Source: Kiritimatiellota bacterium (lineage in GTDB: Bacteria > Verrucomicrobiota > Lentisphaeria > Victivallales > JAADHT01). Taken from it: a stretch of DNA of 12,323 nucleotides. The notes beneath the pieces are model-generated. The model saw only the letters and a list, made by a program, of their open reading frames with translations, made no database searches and was not told where the DNA came from. The translations under genes and the position numbers were made by a program. Positions 1 to 6,510 of this stretch are shown piece after piece. The stretch lies in the NCBI GenBank assembly GCA_013151705.1, contig JAADHT010000074.1:1-12323 (forward strand). Reading direction: 5' to 3'. Position 1 is the stretch's first letter. Each line of letters opens with the position of its first letter.

Positions 1-186
1 TCATGGCATCCGTGATCTGAAGCAATTTTCCGCACCTGTTCGCGGCGCAAACCGAAAGAGCGTTGCTCGATGCAGAGGGCGGCCGCGCCAAACCTCGAAA
101 TCACCTCCATCGAAGGCAAGCCCCTGTTTGACTCCTCTCAAAACGTTTTTGTGATATAGCGACGGCGACAAATTCAGCTTCTCCAT
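1..186 (-). pseudogene. Sugar phosphate isomerase/epimerase-like gene, 5' part, apparent frameshift, cut by window edge
   Basis: This looks like the N-terminus of a TIM-barrel sugar phosphate isomerase/epimerase (AP-endonuclease-2-like fold). The ATG at 186-184 follows a purine-rich GGAGAGAGAAAA Shine-Dalgarno stretch. The first frame reads MEKLNLSPSLYHKNVLRGVK and so on, a plausible first strand and helix (residues 3-27), then loses sense and stops at position 1. The frame one base over resumes at about position 135 with MEVISRFGAAALCIEQ and then REQVRKIASDHGCH, a plausible second strand and helix. That frame stays open to the window edge. Together the two frames read like one barrel start broken by a one-base shift near 130-137. 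The family is inferred from pattern only; an AraC/XylR-type regulator N-terminus was the alternative. The shift could be real decay or a sequencing error. It is divergent from the histidine kinase at 442. Confidence 0.45.
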
Positions 187-441
187 TTTTCTCTCTCCCG
201 TATACACCTTTCGTTGCCTTTCGCCGCCAGCTTCGCTGAAGGCGCGAAGATAGTCCTGGATCCGTGGCTAATTAAACGATTCGATTGAATCTACCTTCGT
301 TTTCGCTCAATGCAATATATCAAATGTAAACTTTTAGCGATTACAGGCTAATGCCTAAATCGGATGAAAGTCGCTTGTATCGGTGGAAAACGGGGGTAAC
401 TTCGGACATCATACAATCGGAACTTAAAAAAGGAAAGTTGG
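187..441. other. Divergent intergenic region
   Basis: This spacer separates the minus-strand isomerase-like gene from the plus-strand histidine kinase and should hold both promoters. A small inverted repeat lies at 278-291 (GATTC-GATT-GAATC), and a TGTAA/TTACA pair frames roughly 326-346. I see no convincing -35/-10 pair. An open frame begins at 351 (MPKSDESRLYRWK...) but has no Shine-Dalgarno and continues through the kinase out of frame, so I do not call it a gene. Confidence 0.4.
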
Positions 442-1500
442 ATGACGCGTGGCGCTCACAAAAGATTTTCGGTTCCAGCCGTGGTCAGCGCGGTGCTTTT
501 ACTCGTTTTGTCGCTATGGACGGCGTATCTGCTTATGGTGTCGATCGCGGCGAAAAAAAATATCCGCGCCGAATTCGCGGAAAGGCGCTCGGCTTTGTTG
601 CGCGAGGCCGCCGAGCGATGGGACGCTCCATCGGTCGTCTCCGAAAAAATTCAAAAACTAGCGGGACGTCTGTTCGCTAAACTCGAGGCGAAGCACACCC
701 TCCTCCTCCTATATTTGTACATCGCGGAATGCGTGGTGGCGCTGTTGTTCTTTCTCGTCTGGTATCATCAAATCAGGATGGAGGAGTTCTCCAAACGGAT
801 CGAAGAGGAAAAGGACCGCAGGCATGAGGTGGACGAGCTGGGGCTCGCCGCCGCGGGACTCGCGCACGAAACAAAAAACCCTTTGGGCGTGATCCGCGGT
901 CTAGCGCAGAACATAGCCGACGATGTGTCGAACGACGAGAAAACCCGCGAAAAAGCGCGGAACATCATGGAGGAGACCGATGTGACGACCGCGAGGCTCG
1001 GAGCTTTTCTCAGTTACGCCAAATTCCGGTCGCCGACACCGGAACCAGTCGACGCCTGCGAGTGTTTGGAACGCATAGCCTCTTTACTGCTGGATGATTT
1101 CGCCAACGCCGGAGTCGCTTTGAACACCGCGCTCGTTCAAGTCGTAATAGAGGCCGATCGGGATATGCTTTCCCAAGTAGTAATGAATCTGTTGACGAAC
1201 AGCTTGAAATTCACCCCGAAAAAAGGCGTTGTGACACTCTCGCTAGAGCCGGAGGCCGCTGAGTTCGCGAGAATCAAAGTTGCGGACACCGGGGCGGGAA
1301 TTCCGGCCGCCATTCTTCCCGAGGTGTTCAAACCGTACGTAACCAAGCGGAAAGGCGGATACGGAATCGGGTTGGCGATAGTCAAAAGAATTGCCGACCA
1401 GGCGGGGTGGTCCATCGCCATCGAGTCGATCGAGGGAAAAGGGACAACGGTCGTGCTAGGGCGGATTCCAGTGGTCGGGCGCGGCGGCAACCCGGCGTGA
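442..1500 (+). CDS. Two-TM sensor histidine kinase (orphan)
   Basis: Membrane-bound sensor kinase that should autophosphorylate on His and pass the phosphate to an unseen response regulator. TM1 is about residues 11-35 and TM2 about 86-108. A short extracytoplasmic loop (about 50 residues) lies between them, so there is little room for a classical ligand domain. A charged linker (113-132) leads to HisKA with the H-box LAHETKNPLGVIRG, phospho-acceptor H142. The HATPase domain shows N-box N249 and N253 (NLLTNSLKF), G1 box D282-TGAGIP and G2 box GGYGIGLAIV (305-314). All catalytic motifs look intact. The H-box style (HETKNPL) resembles NtrB/AtoS-type kinases, which often work with sigma-54 activators; this is only suggestive, although rpoN lies 1.3 kb downstream. 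AGGAAAG at 431-437 supports the start at 442. No response regulator is adjacent. Confidence 0.93.
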   Translation: MTRGAHKRFSVPAVVSAVLLLVLSLWTAYLLMVSIAAKKNIRAEFAERRSALLREAAERWDAPSVVSEKIQKLAGRLFAKLEAKHTLLLLYLYIAECVVALLFFLVWYHQIRMEEFSKRIEEEKDRRHEVDELGLAAAGLAHETKNPLGVIRGLAQNIADDVSNDEKTREKARNIMEETDVTTARLGAFLSYAKFRSPTPEPVDACECLERIASLLLDDFANAGVALNTALVQVVIEADRDMLSQVVMNLLTNSLKFTPKKGVVTLSLEPEAAEFARIKVADTGAGIPAAILPEVFKPYVTKRKGGYGIGLAIVKRIADQAGWSIAIESIEGKGTTVVLGRIPVVGRGGNPA

Positions 1501-1665
1501 ATGCGGGAGACTTGCGAAGTACAGCCTTCCGCCTACATTAAGGCTTCCTCCTACGCTCAATATGTTCCGGCGGACAGTGACGGCGTGACAAGTCAAGCTG
1601 GGAGGCGAAGCCTCCTCCCAACCGCGCTGTTTTATTTCAGATATTTTCAATAGTAGGAGTTTAAT
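1501..1665. repeat. Intergenic with short direct repeat and hairpin
   Basis: An imperfect 11-bp direct repeat, CTTCCGCCTAC (1526-1536) and CTTCCTCCTAC (1544-1554), has period 18. A hairpin follows at 1599-1620: TGGGAGG (1599-1605) pairs with CCTCCCA (1614-1620), or alternatively GGAGGC (1601-1606) with GCCTCC (1610-1615) around a GAA loop. The hairpin is about 100 bp past the kinase stop and is followed by a T-rich tract (tgttttattt, starting about 10 bp later), so it may act as the kinase's terminator. Confidence 0.4.
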
Positions 1666-1668
1666 GTG
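1655..1668 (+). promoter_or_regulatory. RBS and GTG start of the deleted esterase
   Basis: AGGAG (1655-1659), a 6-nt spacer, then GTG at 1666-1668. This selects the esterase frame over the overlapping ATG at 1664, which lies in a frame without homology. It suggests that the original translation start survived the deletion. Confidence 0.5.
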
Positions 1669-1947
1669 GCTTTTCTGCAATGCGATCGTTTTTTCCCGTC
1701 TCCACCGCGCGGATCCCAATTCGATTTGTTTCATCTCTCCGCGAAACTCGCGGAGAGCGGAGCGGAGTTTCCGCAGCTCTATCAATGCTGTGGAACCGAG
1801 GATTTTCTCTACGAGGACAACCTCAAATTCAAGGAGCATATCGAGAAGCTGCCATTCGAGCATTGTTATGAGGAAGCGCCAGGCGCGCATGAATGGGGAT
1901 TTTGGGACATCCACATCCAGAAAGCGCTAGAATGGATGCTTGGTTGA
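1666..1947 (+). pseudogene. Esterase (tributyrin esterase-like, alpha/beta hydrolase) with internal deletion
   Basis: This 93-codon frame reads like both ends of an esterase joined together. AGGAG at 1655-1659 sits 6 bp before a GTG start at 1666, and the first residues MAFLQCDRFF match the usual opening of this esterase group (MAF-QCDFFS style). From about residue 17 onward it matches the family's C-terminal part: CGTEDFLYEDN (residues 43-53) carries the acid residue and APGAHEWGFWD (71-81) the catalytic His, with normal termination after ALEWMLG. The roughly 150-170 residues between, including the nucleophile-serine GxSxG motif, are absent. The product could not work as a hydrolase. An ATG at 1664 opens an unrelated frame and is probably irrelevant. 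I see this as a deletion remnant with its start signals kept; stable expression of a mini-protein is less likely but not excluded. Confidence 0.75.
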
Positions 1948-2296
1948 GAAACTCCTCTAAACGCAAGAATCTTGAACGGGAGGAAATAAGGATAAAGCCA
2001 AAAGACCTTTTGAATATCCAATATCGAACAAGGAACTCAGAATATTCAAGTGAATAGGGTCGCTTTCGCCCTTTAATATAAAAAAGAAATTCAAAAAACA
2101 CGTAAGATTCTTTTAATTCCCTGTAAGTAAGTGCCATTCCCCATTGCACCCCCTTCAAACAATCACGGCACCCTACGAGCATTCCTCGCGACATATTTCC
2201 GAAACCTACTGGAATACTCGCTGAAATCGGTGTATTTTAACACTCTTTCCGACCATGGGAGAACGATTAGCCGCAATACGCAATTTGGGAGAGGCG
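1948..2296. repeat. AT-rich intergenic stretch with degenerate short-unit repeat
   Basis: About 350 bp without a gene, clearly more AT-rich than its surroundings. At 2010-2049 lies a roughly 9-bp-periodic degenerate repeat (GAATATCCA, ATATCGAACA, AGGAACTCA, GAATATTCA) whose ends, TTGAATAT (2010-2017) and ATATTCAA (2042-2049), form an 8-bp inverted repeat. From memory, strings of the type ATATCCAATATCGAACAAGG recur between genes in planctomycete and PVC-related genomes; I cannot check that here. The minus strand is open across much of the stretch (stop at 1829), but that frame also runs antisense to the esterase, has no RBS and looks like translated repeat. An ATG at 2255 in frame with the deaminase has no Shine-Dalgarno. 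The promoter for the deaminase-rpoN run presumably lies in this stretch. Confidence 0.5.
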
Positions 2297-2749
2297 ATGA
2301 ACGACGAGAGACCGGGATGGGACGAGTATTTCATGAACATAGCTGAGGTGGTGGCGTCACGCGGCAACTGCTCGCGAAGAAAAGTGGCGGCTGTCATCGT
2401 GAAAGACCGCAGAATAATCTCCACCGGATACAACGGCACGCCGCGCGGGGTGAAAAACTGCTGCGACGGCGGATGTCCGCGCTGCTCTTCCGACACCCCC
2501 TCCGGCGAGGGCCTGGAGGAGTGTCTCTGCAGTCATGGCGAGGAGAACGCCATCGTTCAGGCCGCGTATCACGGTATTTCGGTCAAAGACGGGACGCTTT
2601 ACACGACGTACAGTCCCTGTCTTCTATGTGCGAAAATGATAATAAATTCGGGGATAAAAGAGGTGGTGTATCGCAGACGCTACACGATAGACACCACGTC
2701 GACGCGTCTTTTGAAAGAGGCCGAAGTACTGTTCAGGGGAATCGAATAG
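2297..2749 (+). CDS. comEB: Deoxycytidylate (dCMP) deaminase
   Basis: Zinc-dependent cytosolic enzyme of the cytidine/deoxycytidylate deaminase superfamily. It converts dCMP to dUMP, feeding thymidylate synthesis. Numbered from the ATG at 2297, the catalytic motif is H80-G-E82-ENA and the zinc cysteines are in SPC108LLC111AK. A Cys-rich insert (C55, C56, C60, C63, then C76, C78) sits before the active-site helix, as in many ComEB-type dCMP deaminases, and may bind a structural zinc. The phrase STGYNGTPRG (42-51) is also typical. I place the start at 2297 (150 aa) because GGGAG at 2287-2291 lies 5 bp upstream; the in-frame ATG at 2255 has no RBS and would add 14 poorly conserved-looking residues. 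rpoN starts 12 bp downstream, so the two are likely co-transcribed. The gene symbol is by family resemblance. Confidence 0.92.
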   Translation: MNDERPGWDEYFMNIAEVVASRGNCSRRKVAAVIVKDRRIISTGYNGTPRGVKNCCDGGCPRCSSDTPSGEGLEECLCSHGEENAIVQAAYHGISVKDGTLYTTYSPCLLCAKMIINSGIKEVVYRRRYTIDTTSTRLLKEAEVLFRGIE

Positions 2750-2761
2750 TGGAATTGCAAA

Positions 2762-4210
2762 ATGGTTAGCCAAGGGTTGTTTCAATCTCAAAGTCAGCGA
2801 CAAGAGCAAATTATGGCGCCCCAGCAGATTCAATCGCTGGAGGTGCTGCTCGCGTCCATTCAAGAGCTTCAGATGAAAATATCACAGGAGCTCTCCGAAA
2901 ATCCCACCTTGGAGCAAGTTTCCCCTGGAAACGAGGAACTTTCCGGAGACATCCTCTCAAATACTGAATCAGTCCAGAAAAACGAGACCCCCGAGGAGCG
3001 CCGCGAAAACGACGACGACGGAATGGCGGAACTCGCGAGACTCGCGGATTCATGGCGCGGCGGCGACCAAAACGGACCCACTACCGCGTTTTCGGCGGAG
3101 GCCGCCGAGAAACGCCAATATCTTTTCGATTCGCTGACGGTCGAGCAATCCCTTCAGGAGTATTTGTCGGAGCAGTTGCGATTTTTGGATATTGACGACA
3201 AAACGGCGGAACTCGCGGAATTGGTGATCGGCAGCATAGACGATTCGGGATACTTGAGAAGCATCACAGCGGATCTTGCGACGGTTTCCGGAGTTTCGTT
3301 GGAAGAGATGGAGCGGGTCGTGCGTCTGGTTCAGACGTTCGATCCTCCAGGAATATGCGCCAGGGATATCAAAGAGTGTCTTTTGCTGCAGTTGGAACAC
3401 AGAGGCTTGAAGAAAACCTCTCTTCACGCCCTTGTTCGAAACCATCTCGACGACGTAGCGGCCAACAGGTTGCCTTTGGTGGCGAAACGAATGAAGGTCA
3501 CGATGGACGAGCTCCGTGAAATGCTGGACGCTTTGAAACACTTCAATCCGCATCCGGGAGCCCATCTTGCGCCGGATTCGCCTCAATTCATAACTCCTGA
3601 AGCGACGATAGTCGAGAACGAGGACGGCTACACTGTCGTTCCCAACAAATCCCACATACCAAAACTGCGGCTTTCACAACAATACTTGAAAATCCTGGAG
3701 GATCCAACCACTCCTCCGGACGTCAAGGAATACATAAGAGAGAAATTGAACAAATCCAAGGCTTTGATGAAAAGTCTCGACCAGCGGCAAAGCACCATAA
3801 TGAGGATATCCGAGGTGATTTTGGATACACAGCATGACTTTTTCGAACATGGGATAGAGCATCTCAAACCGTTGACTATGCAGCAAGTCGCCGACAGGCT
3901 TGGAATCCACGAGACGACCGTCAGCCGGGCGATCGCCAACAAACACATTCAATCTCCCAGAGGACTATTTGAATACAAATTCTTCTTTTCATCCGGATAC
4001 CAGTCGGATTCGGGGGAGGAGGTCTCCAATCGGAGCGTGATGGAGAAAATCAAGGATATCATAGCGCTCGAAGATCCGAAGAAACCACATTCCGACCAGA
4101 AAATCTCCGATATGCTGAAAAAACTCGGTTTGAACGTGGCCAGAAGAACGGTGGCGAAATACCGGGAGTCGATGAGGATTCCAACTTCGAACCTGCGCAA
4201 GGAATTTTGA
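2762..4210 (+). CDS. rpoN: RNA polymerase sigma-54 factor
   Basis: Sigma-54 directs RNA polymerase to -24/-12 promoters that need AAA+ enhancer-binding activators. All landmarks of this 482-residue protein (normal family length) are visible. The Gln-rich activator-interacting region I (residues 3-48) begins with QGLFQSQSQRQEQ and includes QIQSLEVLLASIQELQ. An acidic, low-complexity region II (55-90) follows. The core-binding domain extends to about 330, with a helix-turn-helix at 373-401 (MQQVADRLGIHETTVSRAI). The RpoN box is ARRTVAKYRE at 460-469, with the usual short basic tail. The start at 2762 has only a weak GGAA 7 bp upstream, so translation may be partly coupled to the deaminase stop 12 bp away. 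The glycosyltransferase begins 3 bp after its stop. No sigma-54 activator, hpf or PTS-Ntr gene, the frequent rpoN companions, is present. Confidence 0.98.
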   Translation: MVSQGLFQSQSQRQEQIMAPQQIQSLEVLLASIQELQMKISQELSENPTLEQVSPGNEELSGDILSNTESVQKNETPEERRENDDDGMAELARLADSWRGGDQNGPTTAFSAEAAEKRQYLFDSLTVEQSLQEYLSEQLRFLDIDDKTAELAELVIGSIDDSGYLRSITADLATVSGVSLEEMERVVRLVQTFDPPGICARDIKECLLLQLEHRGLKKTSLHALVRNHLDDVAANRLPLVAKRMKVTMDELREMLDALKHFNPHPGAHLAPDSPQFITPEATIVENEDGYTVVPNKSHIPKLRLSQQYLKILEDPTTPPDVKEYIREKLNKSKALMKSLDQRQSTIMRISEVILDTQHDFFEHGIEHLKPLTMQQVADRLGIHETTVSRAIANKHIQSPRGLFEYKFFFSSGYQSDSGEEVSNRSVMEKIKDIIALEDPKKPHSDQKISDMLKKLGLNVARRTVAKYRESMRIPTSNLRKEF

Positions 4211-4213
4211 TTT

Positions 4214-5278
4214 ATGAAAATAGCGCACTATCTGAAAACACTGCATTTGACCGGTGGCGCGAAAGTGCTGGCCCAGCATCAGGAGATACTGAAAAACCTT
4301 GGGCATAACGTTTTCTGGTTCGTTCGTTCAGTTGAGACCGATTTCGAGTTCGACGTCCCGATAACGGTAATCGACGATGTCGCTAAAATCGCGGAATACG
4401 AACTGGATGTCCTAATCGTCAATAAACCTAAGGACTATTTCGAGGTGAAAGGAATGAACGTCGGACACCTGATCTACCTGAGCCAGGCGTTCGAGGTCGA
4501 TCATATGAACATTCGCCGCGAGAAGAAGAAAAAATCAGCACACTCGTCTCCGTTGGGCAGACTCGCGATGGATTTCAAATGGTGGCTGAAAAAACGGCGC
4601 GTCCATAAATTGTACGCTGAGAAAACCGTGAAATGGGCCGTCTCCTCATACCTTATGGAGCTGTTGGAGCCGTATGGATGTCCAACCAAACTGGTGCGAA
4701 ACAGTTTCGACGACGCGCTATACCATACCAAAGGGAAACGCCGCGGAAAACCTTTGAGACTTCTCTCGGTCGGAGACTACTCGCTGAGCCGGAAAAACCT
4801 TCCGTTTCTGTTCGAGGCGCTCGCCGCGAGTTCCGCGGATTTCCATTTCACGCGGGTTTCGCCCAATCCGATAACCGACGAGGAGAAATCCTCGGGACTG
4901 GTCGATGAATTCCACATTCGAATCCCGGAGGAGCAACTCTCCAAAATATACCGAGATACGGACGTTTTGATCTCCACATCCACCGACGAGGGATTCGGCC
5001 TGCCGGTGATCGAGGCGATGGCCTCCGGCGCTCTCTGCGTCCTGTCGGACATCGGCGCTTACCGCGATTTCGCGAAAATCGCGCGTGAGGCGCCAAAAAA
5101 CTACGCGTTGTTTTTTAATCCGAGAAACCCCGCGGAACTCGCGGCTATTCTCGATGACGTATGGGGCGATTACGATAAATTCGAGAAGGCGAGAATGAAC
5201 GGCATGGAATTGACTTCGTTCTACACCCGAGCGCAGACCATTTCAGATATGGAGACGGCGTTGGCGGAGCTGGTTTGA
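4214..5278 (+). CDS. GT4-family glycosyltransferase
   Basis: Probable GT-B fold, retaining sugar transferase using a nucleotide-sugar donor; likely cytoplasmic face of the inner membrane, in surface polysaccharide or LPS-core synthesis. The N-terminal domain opens with MKIAHYLKTLHLTGGAKVLA (nucleotide-fold strand plus Gly-rich turn). A basic stretch, REKKKK (about 98-103), could contact the membrane. The C-terminal domain contains LRLLSVGDYSLSRKNLPFLF (about 182-201) and the GT4 signature STDEGFGLPVIEAMASG, with E259 and E267 forming the EX7E motif. The length of 354 residues is normal. AAGGAA inside the end of rpoN (4199-4204) provides the RBS, and the 3-bp gap implies co-transcription with rpoN. 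The acceptor sugar cannot be told; the kinase that follows suggests a lipid A-core or glycolipid target. Confidence 0.9.
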   Translation: MKIAHYLKTLHLTGGAKVLAQHQEILKNLGHNVFWFVRSVETDFEFDVPITVIDDVAKIAEYELDVLIVNKPKDYFEVKGMNVGHLIYLSQAFEVDHMNIRREKKKKSAHSSPLGRLAMDFKWWLKKRRVHKLYAEKTVKWAVSSYLMELLEPYGCPTKLVRNSFDDALYHTKGKRRGKPLRLLSVGDYSLSRKNLPFLFEALAASSADFHFTRVSPNPITDEEKSSGLVDEFHIRIPEEQLSKIYRDTDVLISTSTDEGFGLPVIEAMASGALCVLSDIGAYRDFAKIAREAPKNYALFFNPRNPAELAAILDDVWGDYDKFEKARMNGMELTSFYTRAQTISDMETALAELV

Positions 5279-5299
5279 AACCGGCCAACTCCACGGGAA

Positions 5300-5323
5300 C
5301 CTTTTTCCCCAGGCTGGAAAAGG
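5300..5323 (+). terminator. Weak hairpin between glycosyltransferase and kinase
   Basis: CCTTTTTCC (5300-5308) can pair with GGAAAAGG (5316-5323) with one bulged T. There is no following T-run, so if anything it is a weak attenuator or RNA-processing hairpin in the 110-bp spacer rather than a true terminator. Confidence 0.25.
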
Positions 5324-5388
5324 CTGATCGGCACGCATTCGGAGCGTGAATCCATGCCGCGGCTCAATAAAAAAACTCAAAAATATTT

Positions 5389-6120
5389 ATGGCGGAATTG
5401 GAACAGGGAATTGAAATCGTATGGACCGACGAGGAGGCCGAGCGCCTCTTCGCCGAGGCCGGACTCGCGAAGTTCGCGGATTTCTTCGAGGCGGAGCGGA
5501 TACTCGACGATTCGCGTTACCGCGTCATGCGCGAACACCGCGACAAGCGCGGCGGCGGAGACGTGGATAGAACCGTGCTGAAATTGGATTTGGACGGTCG
5601 GACATTCTATTTGAAACGCTCCAACGGCGAAGCGTATCACAATACGGTTCATGAGTTCGAGGCTATTAAAACCCTTCCGCGCTTCGGACTGCGCCCTTCC
5701 GAAATAACGGCGCATTCCTTTGATGAGACCGATGGACGCGCGATGCTGCTCCTCAAGGATTTGAAGGGGTTCAACTCGATAAACGATATGTTCAACGGAA
5801 ACGCGCCGCCGGAAGCCGTCGCGGATTTCGCGGAAAACAAGGAGCGGATACTAGCGAAAGTCGCGGAGATCATAAAAAAGACGCTTGAAGCGGGATATGT
5901 CTATCCGGATTGGTTTGGAAAGCACATATTCGTCAAACCAGGCGTTGACGAGATCGCCTTGATCGATCTCGAACGCTTCCGGCCGCTCTCCGAATGCCCC
6001 TGGTACTTCGGTTTTCCGGTCACGTCGTATTTCGTCAAACGCAAAATACTGCGGAAATTAAGGCGCTCCCTCAAATCCGACCTCCTTCCGCCCAAGCTGC
6101 TGAAACGATTATTTCCCTGA
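5389..6120 (+). CDS. LPS kinase family protein (WaaP/Kdo-kinase/InaA-like)
   Basis: Small protein-kinase-fold enzyme that probably phosphorylates a sugar of the LPS inner core or a related glycolipid at the cytoplasmic face. Strand and ATP-lysine region: RTVLKLDLDGRTFYLKR, with candidate Lys in FYLKR (about residue 76). HEFEAIKTL (88-96) resembles the alpha-C Glu helix. The catalytic loop is PD174WFGKH179IFV, matching the D-x-x-x-K/x-H variant of WaaP/InaA proteins rather than HRDxxxxN. The metal-binding equivalent of DFG is ID193LERF. A basic C-terminus (from 219, KRKILRKLRR...) fits membrane association. The length of 243 residues is normal. No clear Shine-Dalgarno precedes 5389; the leader is A/T-rich. 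Its stop abuts the gene remnants at 6121, so its native downstream neighbourhood has been rearranged. The exact substrate is unknown. Confidence 0.85.
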   Translation: MAELEQGIEIVWTDEEAERLFAEAGLAKFADFFEAERILDDSRYRVMREHRDKRGGGDVDRTVLKLDLDGRTFYLKRSNGEAYHNTVHEFEAIKTLPRFGLRPSEITAHSFDETDGRAMLLLKDLKGFNSINDMFNGNAPPEAVADFAENKERILAKVAEIIKKTLEAGYVYPDWFGKHIFVKPGVDEIALIDLERFRPLSECPWYFGFPVTSYFVKRKILRKLRRSLKSDLLPPKLLKRLFP

Positions 6121-6276
6121 CGCGTTCGATGAAATGCTTCATCTCGCTGTTGGCGAGCGGTTTTTCGCACAACACGTGTTTGCCGGCGTTCAAACGCTCC
6201 ACGGTCACCTCCTTGTGAAGGTGGTGCGGCAAGACGACCAGCATTGCGTCGACCACGTTGAGGGCATCGCGGTAGC
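6118..6276 (-). pseudogene. Gfo/Idh/MocA oxidoreductase fragment
   Basis: On the minus strand about 50 codons read VVDAMLVVLPHHLHKEVT followed by AGKHVLCEKPLANSEM. This is the hallmark of the NAD(P)-binding domain of Gfo/Idh/MocA dehydrogenases: the vDaV-v-tP--lH strand and the AGKHVLCEKPLA motif carrying the catalytic-region Lys. The similarity begins at about 6276 (YRDAL) and ends at about 6121, where the sequence becomes the antisense of the LPS kinase gene. Neither the N-terminal Rossmann glycines nor the C-terminal substrate domain is present, no RBS is visible, and only about one seventh of a normal 350-residue enzyme remains. It is therefore a remnant. It meets an AraC remnant in the opposite orientation near 6262-6276. 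Confidence 0.75.
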
Positions 6277-6376
6277 CGCGGCATACGGTTTTCACGATGA
6301 AAGCCATTTCAACCGCGTATTCAAACAACATTTCAAAACCACGCCGGGGAAGTACAGGAAGAGGCGTGATTCGTGA
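6263..6376 (+). pseudogene. AraC-family regulator, C-terminal HTH remnant
   Basis: The plus-strand codons from about 6263 read IAVAAAYGFHDESHFNRVFK, then TTPGKYRKRRDS and a stop at 6374-6376. This matches the second helix-turn-helix of AraC/XylS regulators (IA--xGF-D-SyFsRvFKk--G-tPg-yR). About 37 codons remain of a normally 250-400-residue protein. The frame stays open upstream to 6134, but there it is antisense to the oxidoreductase fragment, so those residues are not AraC-like. The natural stop codon is retained. The regulator may once have controlled the local sugar-utilisation genes; it is non-functional now. Confidence 0.75.
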
Positions 6377-6510
6377 GGTGTGATTCGAACCGGAAAACAG
6401 TAGCGCGGCGCGGGAGCGCCGCGGCACGAAGACGCTCCGCGTCGGAATCTCAAATCTCGCACTGAAAGGAGCGAACTACCTTCAAAACGACAAATTACCG
6501 CGCGTTCCGG
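6377..6510. other. Intergenic region after the remnants
   Basis: Short spacer between the AraC remnant (+) and the stop of the HemE-like gene (-). Apart from the GC-rich hairpin at 6404-6423 I see nothing coding. A GGTTCGAATC string on the minus strand (about 6382-6391) looks like a tRNA T-loop, but no tRNA fold surrounds it. Confidence 0.4.
6404..6423 (-). terminator. GC-rich hairpin, possible terminator of the HemE-like gene
   Basis: Perfect 8-bp stem CGCGGCGC (6404-6411) / GCGCCGCG (6416-6423) with a 4-nt loop. Read on the minus strand, it lies about 90 nt beyond the stop of the HemE-like gene and is followed by CTACTGTTTT, a weak T-tract. On the plus strand no T-run follows. Confidence 0.4.

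Noticed and set aside
351..680. Plus-strand open frame of 109 codons beginning before the histidine kinase
   Set aside because: No RBS, and most of it runs out of frame through the kinase's well-supported coding sequence; no family resemblance.
1829..2194. Minus-strand open frame of 121 codons
   Set aside because: Partly antisense to the esterase remnant and otherwise translates the AT-rich repeat region; no RBS and no recognisable domain.
5354..5581. Plus-strand open frame of 75 codons overlapping the LPS-kinase start
   Set aside because: No RBS, and it is out of frame with the kinase, whose motifs are clear in the 5389 frame.
6377..6395. tRNA T-loop-like string GGTTCGAATC on the minus strand
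   Set aside because: The flanking bases do not pair as a T-stem, and no acceptor, D or anticodon arms could be found.
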